From positions 6,636,676 through 6,700,675 of the forward strand of contig CM030933.1 in the NCBI GenBank assembly GCA_018136815.1: DNA of 64,000 bases, written 5' to 3'. This document shows, one piece after another, positions 50,203 to 61,841 of the stretch (within the stretch, counting starts at the first letter, position 1; every line of letters begins with the position of its first letter). This DNA comes from Isochrysis galbana (taxonomy: Eukaryota; Haptophyta; Isochrysidales; Isochrysidaceae). The notes beneath the pieces were generated by a model. That model made no database searches, had not been told where the DNA came from, and was given only the letters and a program-made list of their open reading frames with translations. Made by a program: the position numbers and the translations under genes.

Positions 50203-53200
50203 ATGGCCGAGCCCGCAGAGCCGCCCCTCTCACCCACACACTCGCGCCTCGAGCTAGAGCTTGACCTGTGGAGAGAACGTGTGGCCGGCCGCCTCTCTCT
50301 CTCTCTCTCTCCGCCATCCGCACACTCACCGCCCACCCTCGCCATACACGCTGGCGCGGCCGTCCACGTGCGAGGCGCGGCGCTTACACTAGCAGACGGA
50401 CATGCCTTCAGCCTCAAGCCCGAGCCGCTCCCTGTGCAGGCACTCGCAGAGGAGCTGGTGCCGCAGAAGTGGTTGCGCACGAGGGACGCGCCCTCGTTCG
50501 AGAAGTGCCACGGCGCCACGCTGCAGGTGGCGCAGGCGGGCGAGATTGCATTGCACCTACCGCTGGAACTGCGTGCCAAGCTCGATGCCGCGCTTGAAGC
50601 AGACGATTCACTCGCTCGCCAGCCGCTTACGCTCACGATTAACTACACAGTCGAAGAGCCACACGGTGGCATCCACTTTGCCCGGCGCGGCCGTGGCTGC
50701 AGCGCGACGTATGCGTGCACGGTGCCAATCGCAGGCGCGGCGCGCAGATGGATGCCTTGCATCGACAGTTTCTCCGCACGGTGCACATGGGAGCTGCATC
50801 TGAGCCTCGCTCAGCCTCCGGCTGGAGCGGGGCCGATGCCGTTGATGGTGGCATTTGGGAGCGGTAGGCGCTGCGGTCCGCCAAGCACCAAGCAGGCCTG
50901 CACGGGAAGCACACAAGGCACGATGCACATGGGCATGCCACAGTGGAGCTGGGCGCATGATAGACCAGCTCGAGCGTGCGAAGTCGGCTTCTTGGTGGGC
51001 TACGCGGAAGCTTTGCAGAGTTGCGACCACCCAACCATGGGTGGCGTCACTCTAGCCTTAGGAGTGCTACCTAGGCACGGCTTTGATGCGAGCCGGTCCC
51101 TCGGATCTACGACTGCCAGCGCTTGTACTGTTGAAACGGGAGAGGGAATCACCACGGCCACGTCGAATAGAGCGGGCAGTGGGGTGGACCATTCCCGTGC
51201 CCGTCTAAGCACGGTGGCTCATAGGGGCGATGCTGCCTCAACAAGCCACCTCCGTAGGCAAGCCGTCAACGGGCCCTCGCCATTTGCAAATGCAAAACCT
51301 CGTTTCAAGGCGCTGTGGCCGCAGCTCCTGTACCTGGCACGCGGCCTTCCGACCGTGTTCGAACAGCTATCCGACTTCTTCCTCAAGCCGCCCGATGATG
51401 AGGCAGAAATGGATGGTGCACTTGATGGTGAAAGACCTCCCCAGACTCCTAGCAAGCGTGGTGCTTTGGGTGATCGAGTCCGGCCCTTCTCTGTGGCAGT
51501 GTCCGCCCGCTCTGCGCCGCCTCCTCCGGCTCTACCCGGCCCCAAAGGCTCCTCCAAGGCCACCGTGCCCACAGAGGGTGGCCGCGCCGCTGGGGTTGGC
51601 GGTGCCGAGGCGGTCTCACTGGCAGCAGCCCCGTGCATGACCCAACGAGTTGACAGCAGCCAAGTCACCTCCTCAGCCAATGGGCTCACCGAGGCGTTGC
51701 GGTTCGCGCAGCGCCCGGTGCAGGAGCCTTTCCGGAGCGTCGCTGTCGCCGTCCTCGACGGGTGCCCGGTTGAATGCGCCTCTCTAGGTGGGCTTGTCCT
51801 TCTGGACTCCTCACTGCTCCATGCACCCGGCGCCATCGAGCCCGGGATTGGCGTGCGTGTACGTGTGGCGCGCATCTTTTGCCGTTCATGGGTGCGCAGC
51901 GGTGCCAGGCTCGCCGCGGAGGAAGACGAGTGGCTTGCGATGGGCATCGAAGGCCGCTTTGTCCACCACTACATCCGCGCTGCCTTTGGACAGAACGAGC
52001 TTGTCCACACCCTCGCGGTCGAGAGGCGCCTTCTCGCTCGGCTGACTCGGTCCGCACAGACAGACGGCACCGCGTTGGTACCGAGCGTCGCAGAGCTCGA
52101 GCGGTGGAGTGGTGGGCTGCACGAAGAGCAACGTTGGTGTGAGGAGCGGACGCTCAAGGCGGCGTGGGTTCTCCGCATGATTGAGGCGCGCATGAAGGAG
52201 CGCGACAATGGCCGGCTGGCCATTGCCCAGCTATACGGCCGGCTTGTGCCGCTCCGCCGCGCACCGCACTTGCGGCTGATCCGCTCGAGTGCGGAGTTGT
52301 TCCGTGCGATTCGAGGGGAGTTCGGGCTTGATCTTGACGACGTCGAGACGCAGTGGGTGCGGGAGGCACGACCGTGCCCGTCCGTGCAGGCGGGCTTCGC
52401 GTACGCCAAGAAGCGCTTTGTTGCCGAGGTAGTGGTAGCGCAGGCAAAAGGGGCGGGCGGTCACTCGGCTCGCATGCCACCACTTCTCGACTCGATCACG
52501 ATTGGATGGGGCGAGGTGGACGCGGCTGATGGCGCGGTGTCGCGCAAGCGCAAGTTCAAGCTTCGCGAACGCGCGCAAATCTTGGAAATCGAAGTCGAGT
52601 CGCGCCGACGGCGTGGCTCCCGGCGGAAACGCGCACGGTCGACCGCAGATGCTCGGCAAGCCGGAGGCGGCTTGGATGAGGACGATGACGACAGCGCAGT
52701 CGGTGCCGACGTGCCCCTGCTCTGGGTCCGGCTTGACCCCGAGCTGGAGCTCGCCCTAGATGTAGAATGGCCGGCACGGGGCGATGCGCGTTGGGCAGGC
52801 ACGCCAGAGTTCATGGCGCGTGAGCAGGTGAGCGCGGCCTATGAGCGAACACTAAATGAGCCCTCCTTCCGATTCCGATCTCTGTTCTTCCCCCCCCCCC
52901 CCCCCCATCCGGCATGTCATCCACCCGGCACGCCTCGCAGCTTGAGCTCGCCCGTGACATCTCAGCGCAATGTGAAGCAGCTCGCTCGCTGGCCTGCTTC
53001 GAAGGCTCCTTCACTGCCGTCAGCTCGCTCTCGGAGAGGCTGTGTGATGAGAGGACGTTCCACCGCGTTCGGGCAGCTGCAGCTGAAAGCCTCTGTCAGC
53101 TCGTCTCGCCCGTCAACAATTTTGCCGCTCTCGACGCGCTCATCGGGTGCGGCTGCCAGAACCGTTTCGCGCACTCCTCCACCCCATTACGTGCGCCCTG

Positions 53201-54892
53201 ACTCACGCACCCGTCTGCCGCGCGCTTACCAGATACATCCGACGCTTCCACTGTGATGGGACGGGTGTGCTGTTACCCTATCGATTCGCTGGAAACTCAA
53301 GTGGCAACGAGGCCGACATAGCAGTTCGCGAGCTCGGCCATTATCTCACTTTGCGAGCCGTAGTTGATGCCATTGGCAACTCCCGTGATCCTCGCGGCTT
53401 CACCCCCCACGCTGCCGTCTCCATGTTGCACGAGCTCCTCGACGACTCCACCAATGCCGCCAATCCGTGCGAAGATGGCTACCTGCTTGGCGCGGTGGTC
53501 GAGCTGTTGTGTAGCGCATCGCCCTCGACGACACCTCGAAACTCTACGAAGCCGGACTCGTCCGTGCACGCACACACCGCCCGTCGCGATACCGATGACC
53601 CATTTATCGACGAGCGACGCGTCGCCGGGGCTGTCGCCCGTGACGATGGGAGCGTGGCAGTTGCAACCGCGACACACGTGCGCTCGTCCATCGCGCAGGT
53701 GCAACGAATGCTCGCGCTCGATGCGTTACGCCCCACGAACGGGCGTGTACTCACAGTGTGCTGCCTACGTGGGTTAGTCAAGCTGGAGTTAAAGTGGAGG
53801 CTGGTCCCTTCGTGGGACCTTTACATGCGCCACGAATCGGACGAGGACGCGCCGGCAGCTGTGCGCTTGGAAGCGGCACGCTGCTTGTTCGCGCTCGCGA
53901 TCGAGCAAGGTGGGCCTCAGCATGAGACGGTGCCTGATGCGACTCGTCGACTGACAGGAGCACCACAGCCAGGCGAGCCGGTTCTTGCTTTGGCTCTGCG
54001 CCTAGACGAGGCGCGGTGGCATGCTCCTCTTGAGCGTTTACAGTTGTGGCGGCAATTATTAGGGCTGCTCGAGGAGGCCGAGAAGGTTGAGACCGAGGAG
54101 GCCGCGAAAGCAAAGGCGGTTGCACACGAGGACCGAGACGTGAACCATGATCCTGCGCAAACTTCTTCTCCAAAGGGGAGTCTCGCACGGCAGCGTGCCC
54201 TCATGGCAACTCCTCCCCAGGGGGGGCAAGACGACGTCAAAACCGCATGCTGCCAGCTACTGTGGCGACTGATGACATCCGGCCGAATTGGCGTGAACAG
54301 TGCTCTGTGCCCTCCGGCCGACGTCCGCTTGCGGCTCGTGCTCTGTCGCCTGTGGCGCCTGTTGTTCGCAGACAATCCACCGGGTTGCCTTGGTCTGACG
54401 GACCCGGTCCGCATCAGCCACCGTGAGATATTGCCGCGATACATTCCGCCCTATCGCGCCCGCCAAAAAATGGAGCTCGCGGCCAGATTGGCGCGTGAGG
54501 CGGAAGAGAAGGCCGCGGCCAAGTCGGCTTTACGATTGCGCTTTGCGAGCACTGTTTCTGGGGTGACGACCCACGCGCGCCACGGCATCAGCGAGCGCGT
54601 TGAGCACATTCTCTACCAGGCTCTCGATTGGCGTCTCGGCGGCGCCATCCCGCCCTTTGTCGAGGCAATCCGTGAGAAGGTGGATCAATACACCGAGCGC
54701 TCAGAGAGAAAGCTCACGTACGAGTGCTCCGAAGTAGTCGAGACGCAGTTGCGCGCCCTCGAGGCCGCCGAGCTCTCGGGTGGTCATGGGGCAGAAGTGC
54801 TCCCACCGCCGCCACCGCCGCCGGTGCAGCCGCCTCCGGCTCAGCCAACAGTCATCAAAAGCGGGCTCCTGAAGCTCAAGCTCATCATCTAG
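50203..54892 (+). CDS. TAF2: TAF2, TFIID subunit with inactive M1-aminopeptidase fold, three exons
   Basis: Core-promoter-binding subunit of TFIID. Exons 50203-52827, 52941-53146 and 53233-54892 give 1496 residues. Introns: 52828-52940 (GTGAGC...CGCAG, phase 0, with a poly-C run) and 53147-53232 (86 bp, GTGCGG...ACCAG, phase 2). Diagnostic blocks are VEEPHGGIHFARRGRG, then RRWMPCIDSFSARCTWELHL (the M1-type N-terminal domain), DEWLAMGIEGRFVHHYIRAA, and across intron 1 EREQ-LELARDISAQCEAARS, entering the HEAT-like repeats (FHRVRAAAAESLCQLV). No HExxH zinc site is present, as expected for TAF2. Residues ~230-480 are poorly conserved and Ser/Pro-rich. The C-terminus is proline-rich and ends GLLKLKLII. 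ATG 50203 is chosen because upstream in-frame text is CT-tract shadow. Confidence 0.87.
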
Positions 54893-57632
54893 ATGTGTCG
54901 GTCCGGAGCGTCCACTCCACGGACCGGGGCGTGCGGGTGTCATTCATCGTTCTGTTTTAGTAGCATATGTGAGCTGCGGTGACTATCCTCCTCACTCTTG
55001 CCCCAGATTTTAGCCCGGTCACTCACTCATTTTAACCACTATTTCCCACCTCCCCTGGGTGTCCAAGGATTCCTTAGGGTCCCCCCCTACCTGCCCCGCC
55101 AACTCCCTCCCCACTCCGAACGACCCCCTCCCGCCCCACGAAGGGCAATGGCGTCGGTGAGGGACTCCCCTCCCTTCCCCCGCGCGTGGCGGGCTATTTT
55201 GGGAGATTGGGGCGGGCGCTCACGGGAGGGAATCAGAGTGGTGAATGTGGGGCGCATCACTATTAGAAACGCGGAGCTTCCGCGACGTCCGATCGCCCGC
55301 GATCGGCCGAAGAATGGCCTGGAGGTGGTGGCCATGCAGAGCCCAGAGCTCTCGCGAGCAGGGTGGGGGGTGACTAGTAGGTCGCACGCTGGTTCTTGAG
55401 GGTCGCACACACTCGTACTTACCCGTGAGCGAGCAAATCGAGAGAAAGAATGAATGGAGACCGACAAACGCCGAACGAAGAACGATGGCTGCCTCGACAT
55501 GCGCGCGGCGATCGAGACAAAGGTCAAGGGGCAGATCAAGAGCGGGCCACTTACCCAAGTCAACCACCTAGTCAAGCACTACTTCAAGCGATCAACGGAC
55601 GCTCAAGTACAACGGGCAGACACAAAATGGGAGAATGGTGGAAAGACGGGTGGGAAGCGGAGACATGGCGAGGCGAAGGCGAGGCGAGAGGCGAGGGAAT
55701 GGCGAGGAAGCGAGGAATGGTGAGGCAACCGCCCTCAGCACCATGGGCGAGAGCACAGCTCACTCCCTTGGGCAAGCGGGCGTATGTGTCATGCGGGCAA
55801 ACAAGCGGGCTGCGAGCAACCACATGAGGGATGGGTGGGCATGGTGCGCGCGCGCGGAGTGCAAGCGAGGCCGTGCGAGTGAGTGAGGGATGTCTTCAAA
55901 CTATCGAATCAAGCCGATGCTTGATCGTGGCAAGTCTCAATGGGGCATGCTAGGGGCACAGAGTGAAGAGAAGTCTTGAGAGAGGGGGAGGGAGCGCGCT
56001 ACATCACGACGACGGCCCACGAGACACCACCCCACATCACTCACCCACCAACAAGAAAACTCCGAAAACTAAAACTAAGGCAACATCGCACAAACAAACC
56101 AATGAAATCAGTAAGGACAAACGAACAAATGCGGCGTGCAATGCGGCGGAGCTTCGAGACTTCGAGACAACTCACTGATGAAAACAAAACTCACTCAATT
56201 TTTCTCACACAACGCATGGTGGAGACACCGCATCCGCATAGAGTATATAAAATACTCTCGGATGCGACACAGAGGCCGGGCAGCTAGAGGCCAGCGGCAG
56301 GCGCGCCATCGCGGGTGCCGCAGGAGAGGGGAGAGAGAGGGCGGATAAGGGGGTGGGCGGAGCTCGAAAAATTGGTATTGTTATTGGTATTGGTAAGTCC
56401 CGCGCTCCGCGCTTGTTTACAAGATAAGTCGGGACCGAGGCCGCCGCCCACCCGGAGACACAGGAGGAAGGGGGGCAATGATCACCGGGGGGGGGGGGGG
56501 GGGGCGCCGGACCATATCTAAGCCCTTCACCCCTATCCCCGTAGTAGTGTACGGGGGGAGTCGCCTGCTCGCGGGGGGGAAAGGGCCGGGGGAGTGGGGG
56601 TGTAGAAAGTCTCTTGCGTTAAAGTAGTGGTTCCATGGCCGCATGTGCGGTAAGAATAGTATAAGGTTTATAGGGTTGAACTTTTTATCAACGAGAGACT
56701 GATGGGCCACGGTGGAGTGAGGCAGTGAGGCAGTTCTGGGGGGTGGCACCGGCCGGGCCCGGCTCGTGCGCACCTGGACCTGGATTGCCTGAGTGTCGTC
56801 GCGCTGCCGCGTTGGCGGCGCTGTGTCAGTCATGGACCGATCGGTCGACGCGGCGAGGTGGGCGGCGGGAAAGGAGGGGAGCGGTGCGCGCTCCATGACC
56901 CTATCTTTTTGGAAGTAGTTTTGTGCGCTACCCACTACTACTACTACCACAGCCAATAAACAATCAACAGCACTTGCACCGGCCGTGCCCTCAATAACAG
57001 GCGCAATGCGCGTCGGCGAGCAACGAGCCGTGTTATACCTTACATATCACTGTATCCCTTCGTCACACCTCCGTGTCATGTGCGACGTGCGCGCGTGGGG
57101 ACATCCGTGCTATTATGTCTTGTACACAAACTCGCAACGGTACTGTCCTTGGAGGCGGGCCGCGTGCCTCAAATAGCAGCAACCCTGAGCACCACCACCC
57201 CAATCCCAACCTCAGGACTGGGAATGTTTGAAGCCCTGAGCATGCTTGTTAGCCTCACACATTGAAAAGCACTTGCTGAGCCGACCTACGAACTTGTCCT
57301 CGCCAGAAAGCACGAGGGCGCATAAAAAATATTGCATTGGGAGGCTCGATGAGACGTAGATAGAGAGAGGGCTGTGGCAACGAGAGGCAGGGCTTTGTGG
57401 TACGTCATATTCAGTCTGCCGTTCTCAGGCGAAGTGAGGCTGGGCCTGAGCTTGCCATGAAATAGTTCCCCTGAGCCATGTTTGACCGTCGCCACTGCTG
57501 GTGCGACTGCCGGGGGCGCTTAGGCCCGAGCAGTCCCGGCCCTAGGGAGTTTGTTCTGTTCGCACGTGGCGCAGCCTCGGCTGAGCACGCCATCCGTGCC
57601 GCCCGGAGCGCATGACCACGGCGACGGGACAG
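54893..57632. other. Gene-poor interval with dispersed repeats
   Basis: 55045-55245 is an inverted copy of 23350-23560. 55450-55740 has an 89-residue frame (METDKRRTKNDGCLDMRAAI) with Lys-rich text and no known relative. 56285-56665 is a copy of the inner part and right TIR of the long-TIR element. 56820-56925 (minus) is a LINE-like 5' end (ATG 56896, MERAPLPSFPAAHLAAS). 56930-57632 shows nothing I can support. Confidence 0.45.
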
Positions 57633-58073
57633 TCACTTGGCGCGATTCTTCGCGCGATCCCTCTTCCTCCTCTTCTTCAGCTGGTGCTTCTTCATCTTCT
57701 TTGCCCGCTTCTTCTTCGTGCTGTCGAGGCGCATTGGGGTGGCCCCTTCGACCTCTGGAGAGCCCTCGCCATGGAATGGCCTCGGCTTGCCTCTGTCGCT
57801 GAAGTCAAGCATGAGCACGCGCTGCAGCGGCAGCACCTCGGCGTGCCGCACGTCCCCCCAGCTAGTGGTAGGCGATGGGGCCAGATTGGGGGCCCAGTGT
57901 GCTGGCGGCCGACGCGAGCACCAGGGGATGCTGGCCGGCGTGGAGGAGCTGTACGTGGGCTGGCGTAGCGGGCAGCCGGGCGCGCGGTTGCCTATCGCCG
58001 GCTCCGCCCCGCGCAGCCGCGCGCACGCCAGCCGGAGCGCGCGCCGCGAGCGGAGGGCGAGGCCGACTTGCAT
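57633..58073 (-). CDS. Mitochondrial small-subunit ribosomal protein mS38 (AURKAIP1/Cox24 family)
   Basis: 146 residues. The C-terminal block STKKKRAKKMKKHQLKKRRK is the hallmark of mS38, where the consensus reads roughly KRRKKMKKHKLKKRRKR right at the C-terminus, binding mitochondrial rRNA near the decoding site. The N-terminus (MQVGLALRSRRALRLACARL) is Arg-rich without acidic residues, as in a matrix-targeting presequence. The linker is poorly conserved, as usual for the family. Stop TGA at 57633-57635. A (CT)n tract (58214-58310), GA-rich on the sense strand, lies upstream. The antisense frames over it are shadows. Confidence 0.8.
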   Translation of the reverse strand: MQVGLALRSRRALRLACARLRGAEPAIGNRAPGCPLRQPTYSSSTPASIPWCSRRPPAHWAPNLAPSPTTSWGDVRHAEVLPLQRVLMLDFSDRGKPRPFHGEGSPEVEGATPMRLDSTKKKRAKKMKKHQLKKRRKRDRAKNRAK

Positions 58074-58213
58074 TCGCTCCCCGGCGCCGACTCGGCGACG
58101 GCCTCTCTCACTCCCCTCTCGCTCTCCCCGCCCCCCCCCCGCCCCCCCCTCCCTCTGTCTCTACTTCACAGCTACCCGTCTTGTCTTTCTTTGGTTACTC
58201 TGTCCATCCCCCC

Positions 58214-58247
58214 CCCTCTCCCTCTCTCTCCCTCTCTCTCCCTCTCT

Positions 58248-58310
<63 letters not shown>
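58214..58310. repeat. (CT)n microsatellite
   Basis: Irregular CTCTCTC/CCCTCTC units passing into about 25 perfect CT repeats (58258-58308), 141-237 bp upstream of the mS38 start. Confidence 0.95.
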
Positions 58311-58312
<2 letters not shown>

Positions 58313-58360
58313 GCCTCTTCTCCTCCTCTGGCTTTCTCTGTGCGGCGCGCTAGAGGATTA

Positions 58361-58628
58361 CAAGTAGGTGGAAAAAAATAGTCGAACGCGAACTCAACTC
58401 AAACTTTTTGACCGTTTGAACATAGTCAACTACCTACTACTCCCTTGACCCCCAAAGTGAACACTGTGAAAAATCCTGAAAATTTTCCCCGCGCCGGCGC
58501 TCAACCAAGCGAAACAACGAAATGCACCCCGCGGCTGCGCCGCGCGGCTGCGCCGCGAACACACCGACAATGAACATCCGTCAACTACACACTCACCCCC
58601 CCTGAAGAAGTTTTTTACCACCTACTTG
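58361..58628. mobile_element. TA-flanked TIR element (MITE)
   Basis: 268 bp with inverted ends CAAGTAGGTGGAAAAAAAT (58361) and, complemented, CAAGTAGGTGGTAAAAAAC (ending 58628), flanked by TA on both sides (58359-58360, 58629-58630), so mariner-like. Inside are a GCGGCTGCGCCGC duplication (58533-58558) and TTGACCCCCAAAGTGAACAC, which resembles 2724-2775. Confidence 0.75.
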
Positions 58629-59199
58629 TACAAGACAATTCGAGGAGGGAGGGAGGGAGGGGGGGCGGGGGGGGGTTGCTCCTGAGTGAGCCGTCGTTTC
58701 GCGTCACGTGGCCGGAACAGTGGGGGGACACTGGGGGACACACACAGCTGGGCCCCCCACCGTGTTCTTTATTGCTGCTATCACGGGCTAAAGTGGCACA
58801 TGATGAAGGCGAGATGGCGAGTCGCGTGTCCTCGACGCCGCGGGGGAAGGCGGCGAGTTCTGAAGTCCAAAGTCTCGGATACAAGAACAATAAGGAGTTC
58901 CAAAAGGGGACCACACCCACCCCCTCTTCTCGCCGTCGCCGCGAGGTCTCTCTCTCTCAGCTTCTTTCCCCGAGGAGGGGGGGGCGCGCGAGAGAGCTCG
59001 GTGGAGCTGGAGAGATTCACGATCTCCGGCCGATCTCTTCTCGTGCCGCCGGTGGGCCGCGCACTCTCTCGGATCCACAGCGGTACGACCGCCTTTGCTT
59101 CTGTACTTTTCTGTCTTTCCACGAGAGGAGGGGACGGCGCGCGCGAGGGAGGAAAGTGGGGGGAGGGCGGGGGGGTCGCAGGGGGGGAGGGGAGGGGGG

Positions 59200-59491
59200 G
59201 CAGTTTAGAGGAGAAGGGGAGGGCGGGAGAGGGAGAGTGGGGGAGAGGGAGAGAGGGGGAGAGAGAAGGAGAGAACCTCCCCTCTCTTCTCGAGGGTTGT
59301 TGGGTTTATCCTTGTAACGGGGTGGTGGGGTGTGTGGGGGGAGGTGTGGCGGCCCCCAGCGGAGGGGAGTGGGAGCGGAAAAAGGCTGGTAAGAAGATGA
59401 GGAGGGTGAGAGAGGAGTGGGGGAGGGGGAGGAGGAGCGGGGGGCGGGCGGGGGGCGGGCGGGCAAGAGAGAGAGAGAAGAGAGAGAGAGA

Positions 59492-59543
<52 letters not shown>

Positions 59544-59575
59544 GAGAGAGGGGGAGAGGGAGAAAACTCTCTCTT
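59200..59575 (+). repeat. GA/G-rich tract upstream of SAAL1-like gene
   Basis: Irregular GGGAGA/GAGAGA runs, purest at 59466-59560, ending ~120 bp before ATG 59697. Long Arg/Glu/Gly frames here are artefacts of composition. Confidence 0.85.
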
Positions 59576-59696
59576 TCCCTTCCTCCCCCCCCCCCCCACT
59601 TCCCCCCCCCTCGCCCTCGGACCCCCTCGCCCCTCCCGCGGCTCTCTCCGCTGCTCCTTCCCCAGCCGTCTTTCTCCTGCAACCCCCGGCTGCGCG

Positions 59697-61772
59697 ATGG
59701 CGAAGGAGGTGCCGAGCCCCCCCGCCCTCGAGCCGGCCTTCATCCTCTCGCAGATGCGCCTGCTCCTCCCCGCTGAGCCAGCCCCAGAGGAAGAAGAGCG
59801 GATGGTGGACGCTGCCTGCTTCCTCTGGGACCTCAGCATGAGCAGTGAGGGGGCTGCGTACATAGTGGCGCAGGGGGCCGTGCCGATCCTGCTGCGTCTC
59901 ATCCACCAGCGCGCCTCCCACACGGAACGCCTCCTCGAGACGTGCCTCGGCACCCTCGCAAACCTGCTCAGCTCCGCTGGCGTTTGCGATGCGCTCGCTG
60001 CGCGGGGAGCATGGGCTGTGCTCTGCGATGTGCTGATGACGTCGTCCAACTCGTCGGTGCTGCTCGAGCTCATGCGCTGCCTCAGTGTCGCGCTCTCTAC
60101 CTTAGCTGTCGCACCGCTCGACCCCACGCGCGTCGTGTACACGCGCAATTGGATCGGCGAGCTGTGCGCTCCCGCGCCACTTTCCCAGCTGCTGCAGATT
60201 GTTGAGAACACGATGAGGCGTGAGGTGCTCCTCACCGGGCTGGGGCTCGTCTCGGCGATCTCGTACATCGTCGACATCTTGCCTTCCTTCGAGAACGGGC
60301 CTGATCCGCACCTCCACTTGTCAGTCGCCACCATGCCCGAGGCGTTTGCGAGCACGCTCTTGGAGGCTCGCGCGCTTCCCGTTGTTTGCGACCTGCTGGT
60401 CGAGCACTGGCGAGATGGCGAGCTATGCCACGCCCTGCTCCTGCCGTTGGAGGAGATGCTCTCCGCGCTCGCGAGTGAGTCAGAGGTGCCGACGGAGGAA
60501 GCCACGCCGCTAGCCGACTCGAGGGCATCTGGGGAGGGCACGGCCGGCGAGGGCACTTCGCACTCACCTGAGGCGGGCTGGACCGAGGCTGGCTCGACCA
60601 AGGCGGGCTCGACCAAGGCGGCCTGGACCGAGGCGGGCTGCGCCGAGGCGGACTCGGCCGAGGCGGGCTGGGCCGAGGCGGGCTCGGCCGAGGCGGGCTG
60701 GGCCGAGGCGGGCTCGGCCGAGGCGGGCTCGGCCGAGGAGAACCAGCAGAGCTTGACTCAACACTCGCTTAGTGCGGTGGGCATGTCAGCCAGACACAGG
60801 GTGTGGCAAGTCCTTTCCAAGATCGTAGACCACGCGGATGAAATGCCAATCGAAGCAGCGGCCATTGCGTGCGCTCTGGTGGCAGTCATTGCACTGGTGT
60901 ATTCTAGGATGGCGTTGCTCACTCCTCCATCCCCGGTCGCCATATTGAAGTTGATTGGGATGTTGGAGGCGCAGCTGGAGCCCGAGCTCGCCTGTGGCGG
61001 CGAGAACTTCTCACCACGTTGTGCAGTTCTCTGCGAGGGCGTCCGTGCAGCGTGGTCGCTCCTCCATGCTTGCTGCTTAACTTTGGATGGTTTCGAGATC
61101 AGCCTGGCAGGCATCGGCTCCTCGGGATCGAAGAGCACGTCCCCGGATTGTGTGACGGCGCCGAACAGGGATGAGGGCAGTTGCTCCGCCAAGTCGTCCA
61201 TCAGCTCCTTCGATATGCTGCTGCGTCGAGCCTCCACGCTCTGCCGCAGCGTGAGATGGACGCATCGCCATCCGGAAGTTGGCGTCGTCAGGATGGCGGA
61301 GGCAGTGCTGCAGCTTCTGCATACTGCGGGGGACGCCGTTGCAACGACCTCCCCGGGACGGGACGGCGGGCTCATCCTCGAAGGGTTCAATACGATCTCT
61401 CGCCACCTCAGCATCCTCAAGGATGGCAGTGAGGTCGCCATCAACTCTTTTACTGTGGAAGATGTGCTCGAGCAGCAGGAGGAGGCTGGTGGATGGTCGG
61501 ATGGCAGTGACCTTAGCTGGGCTGACGACGCGTGGCATGAGGAGGGAGGCCTATCGCCGCAGGATGAGGATTTGCTCGACGGGGAGGGCCGGCTACAGGA
61601 CGATCAAGAGGCGACGTCGACGACTATTAGCCATACTCGAGCCGACGGTGATGCCTGCATCGGAGGAGCCAAACACATCCCAAACAATGCGCTATTTTGC
61701 CCGCCCTTGAGTGGCGGCGTGTGCGTTGAGGGCCTTTCGGATCACAAGCATAGCGAGGCTGCGGCGCCGTAA
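59697..61772 (+). CDS. SAAL1: SAAL1-like Armadillo-repeat protein
   Basis: 691 residues, single exon. The N-terminal third resembles SAAL1: RMVDAACFLWDLSMSSEGAA (relatives have E-I-C-R-V-W-D-M-S-M-D), then GAVPILLRLIHQRASHTERL, LETCLGTLANLLSSAGVCDA and LMTSSNSSVLLELMRCLSVA, an Armadillo-type helical series. Residues ~290-345 are a coding minisatellite (AGWAEAGSAEAG units, 60570-60740) interrupting the helical domain. Helical segments resume (WQVLSKIVDHADEMPIEAAA), followed by a Ser-rich linker and an acidic tail with SDLSWADDAWHEEGG. SAAL1's role is poorly known even in animals. The start at 59697 is the first ATG after the GA tract. Confidence 0.7.
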   Translation: MAKEVPSPPALEPAFILSQMRLLLPAEPAPEEEERMVDAACFLWDLSMSSEGAAYIVAQGAVPILLRLIHQRASHTERLLETCLGTLANLLSSAGVCDALAARGAWAVLCDVLMTSSNSSVLLELMRCLSVALSTLAVAPLDPTRVVYTRNWIGELCAPAPLSQLLQIVENTMRREVLLTGLGLVSAISYIVDILPSFENGPDPHLHLSVATMPEAFASTLLEARALPVVCDLLVEHWRDGELCHALLLPLEEMLSALASESEVPTEEATPLADSRASGEGTAGEGTSHSPEAGWTEAGSTKAGSTKAAWTEAGCAEADSAEAGWAEAGSAEAGWAEAGSAEAGSAEENQQSLTQHSLSAVGMSARHRVWQVLSKIVDHADEMPIEAAAIACALVAVIALVYSRMALLTPPSPVAILKLIGMLEAQLEPELACGGENFSPRCAVLCEGVRAAWSLLHACCLTLDGFEISLAGIGSSGSKSTSPDCVTAPNRDEGSCSAKSSISSFDMLLRRASTLCRSVRWTHRHPEVGVVRMAEAVLQLLHTAGDAVATTSPGRDGGLILEGFNTISRHLSILKDGSEVAINSFTVEDVLEQQEEAGGWSDGSDLSWADDAWHEEGGLSPQDEDLLDGEGRLQDDQEATSTTISHTRADGDACIGGAKHIPNNALFCPPLSGGVCVEGLSDHKHSEAAAP

Positions 61773-61841
61773 GTAACCCTATATAGCGGCGTGTGAACTG
61801 AGCCGGCATGCAGTTTCTACAGGCACTTTTCTTGTCGTTCA

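Noticed and set aside
49601..50257. Ser/Leu/Pro frames running through the CT tract before TAF2
   Set aside because: They are pure products of the (CT)n repeat and end soon after the TAF2 start in another frame.
57637..58353. Plus-strand Phe/Ser/Leu frame opposite mS38
   Set aside because: It is antisense of the basic mS38 C-terminus and continues into the CT microsatellite.
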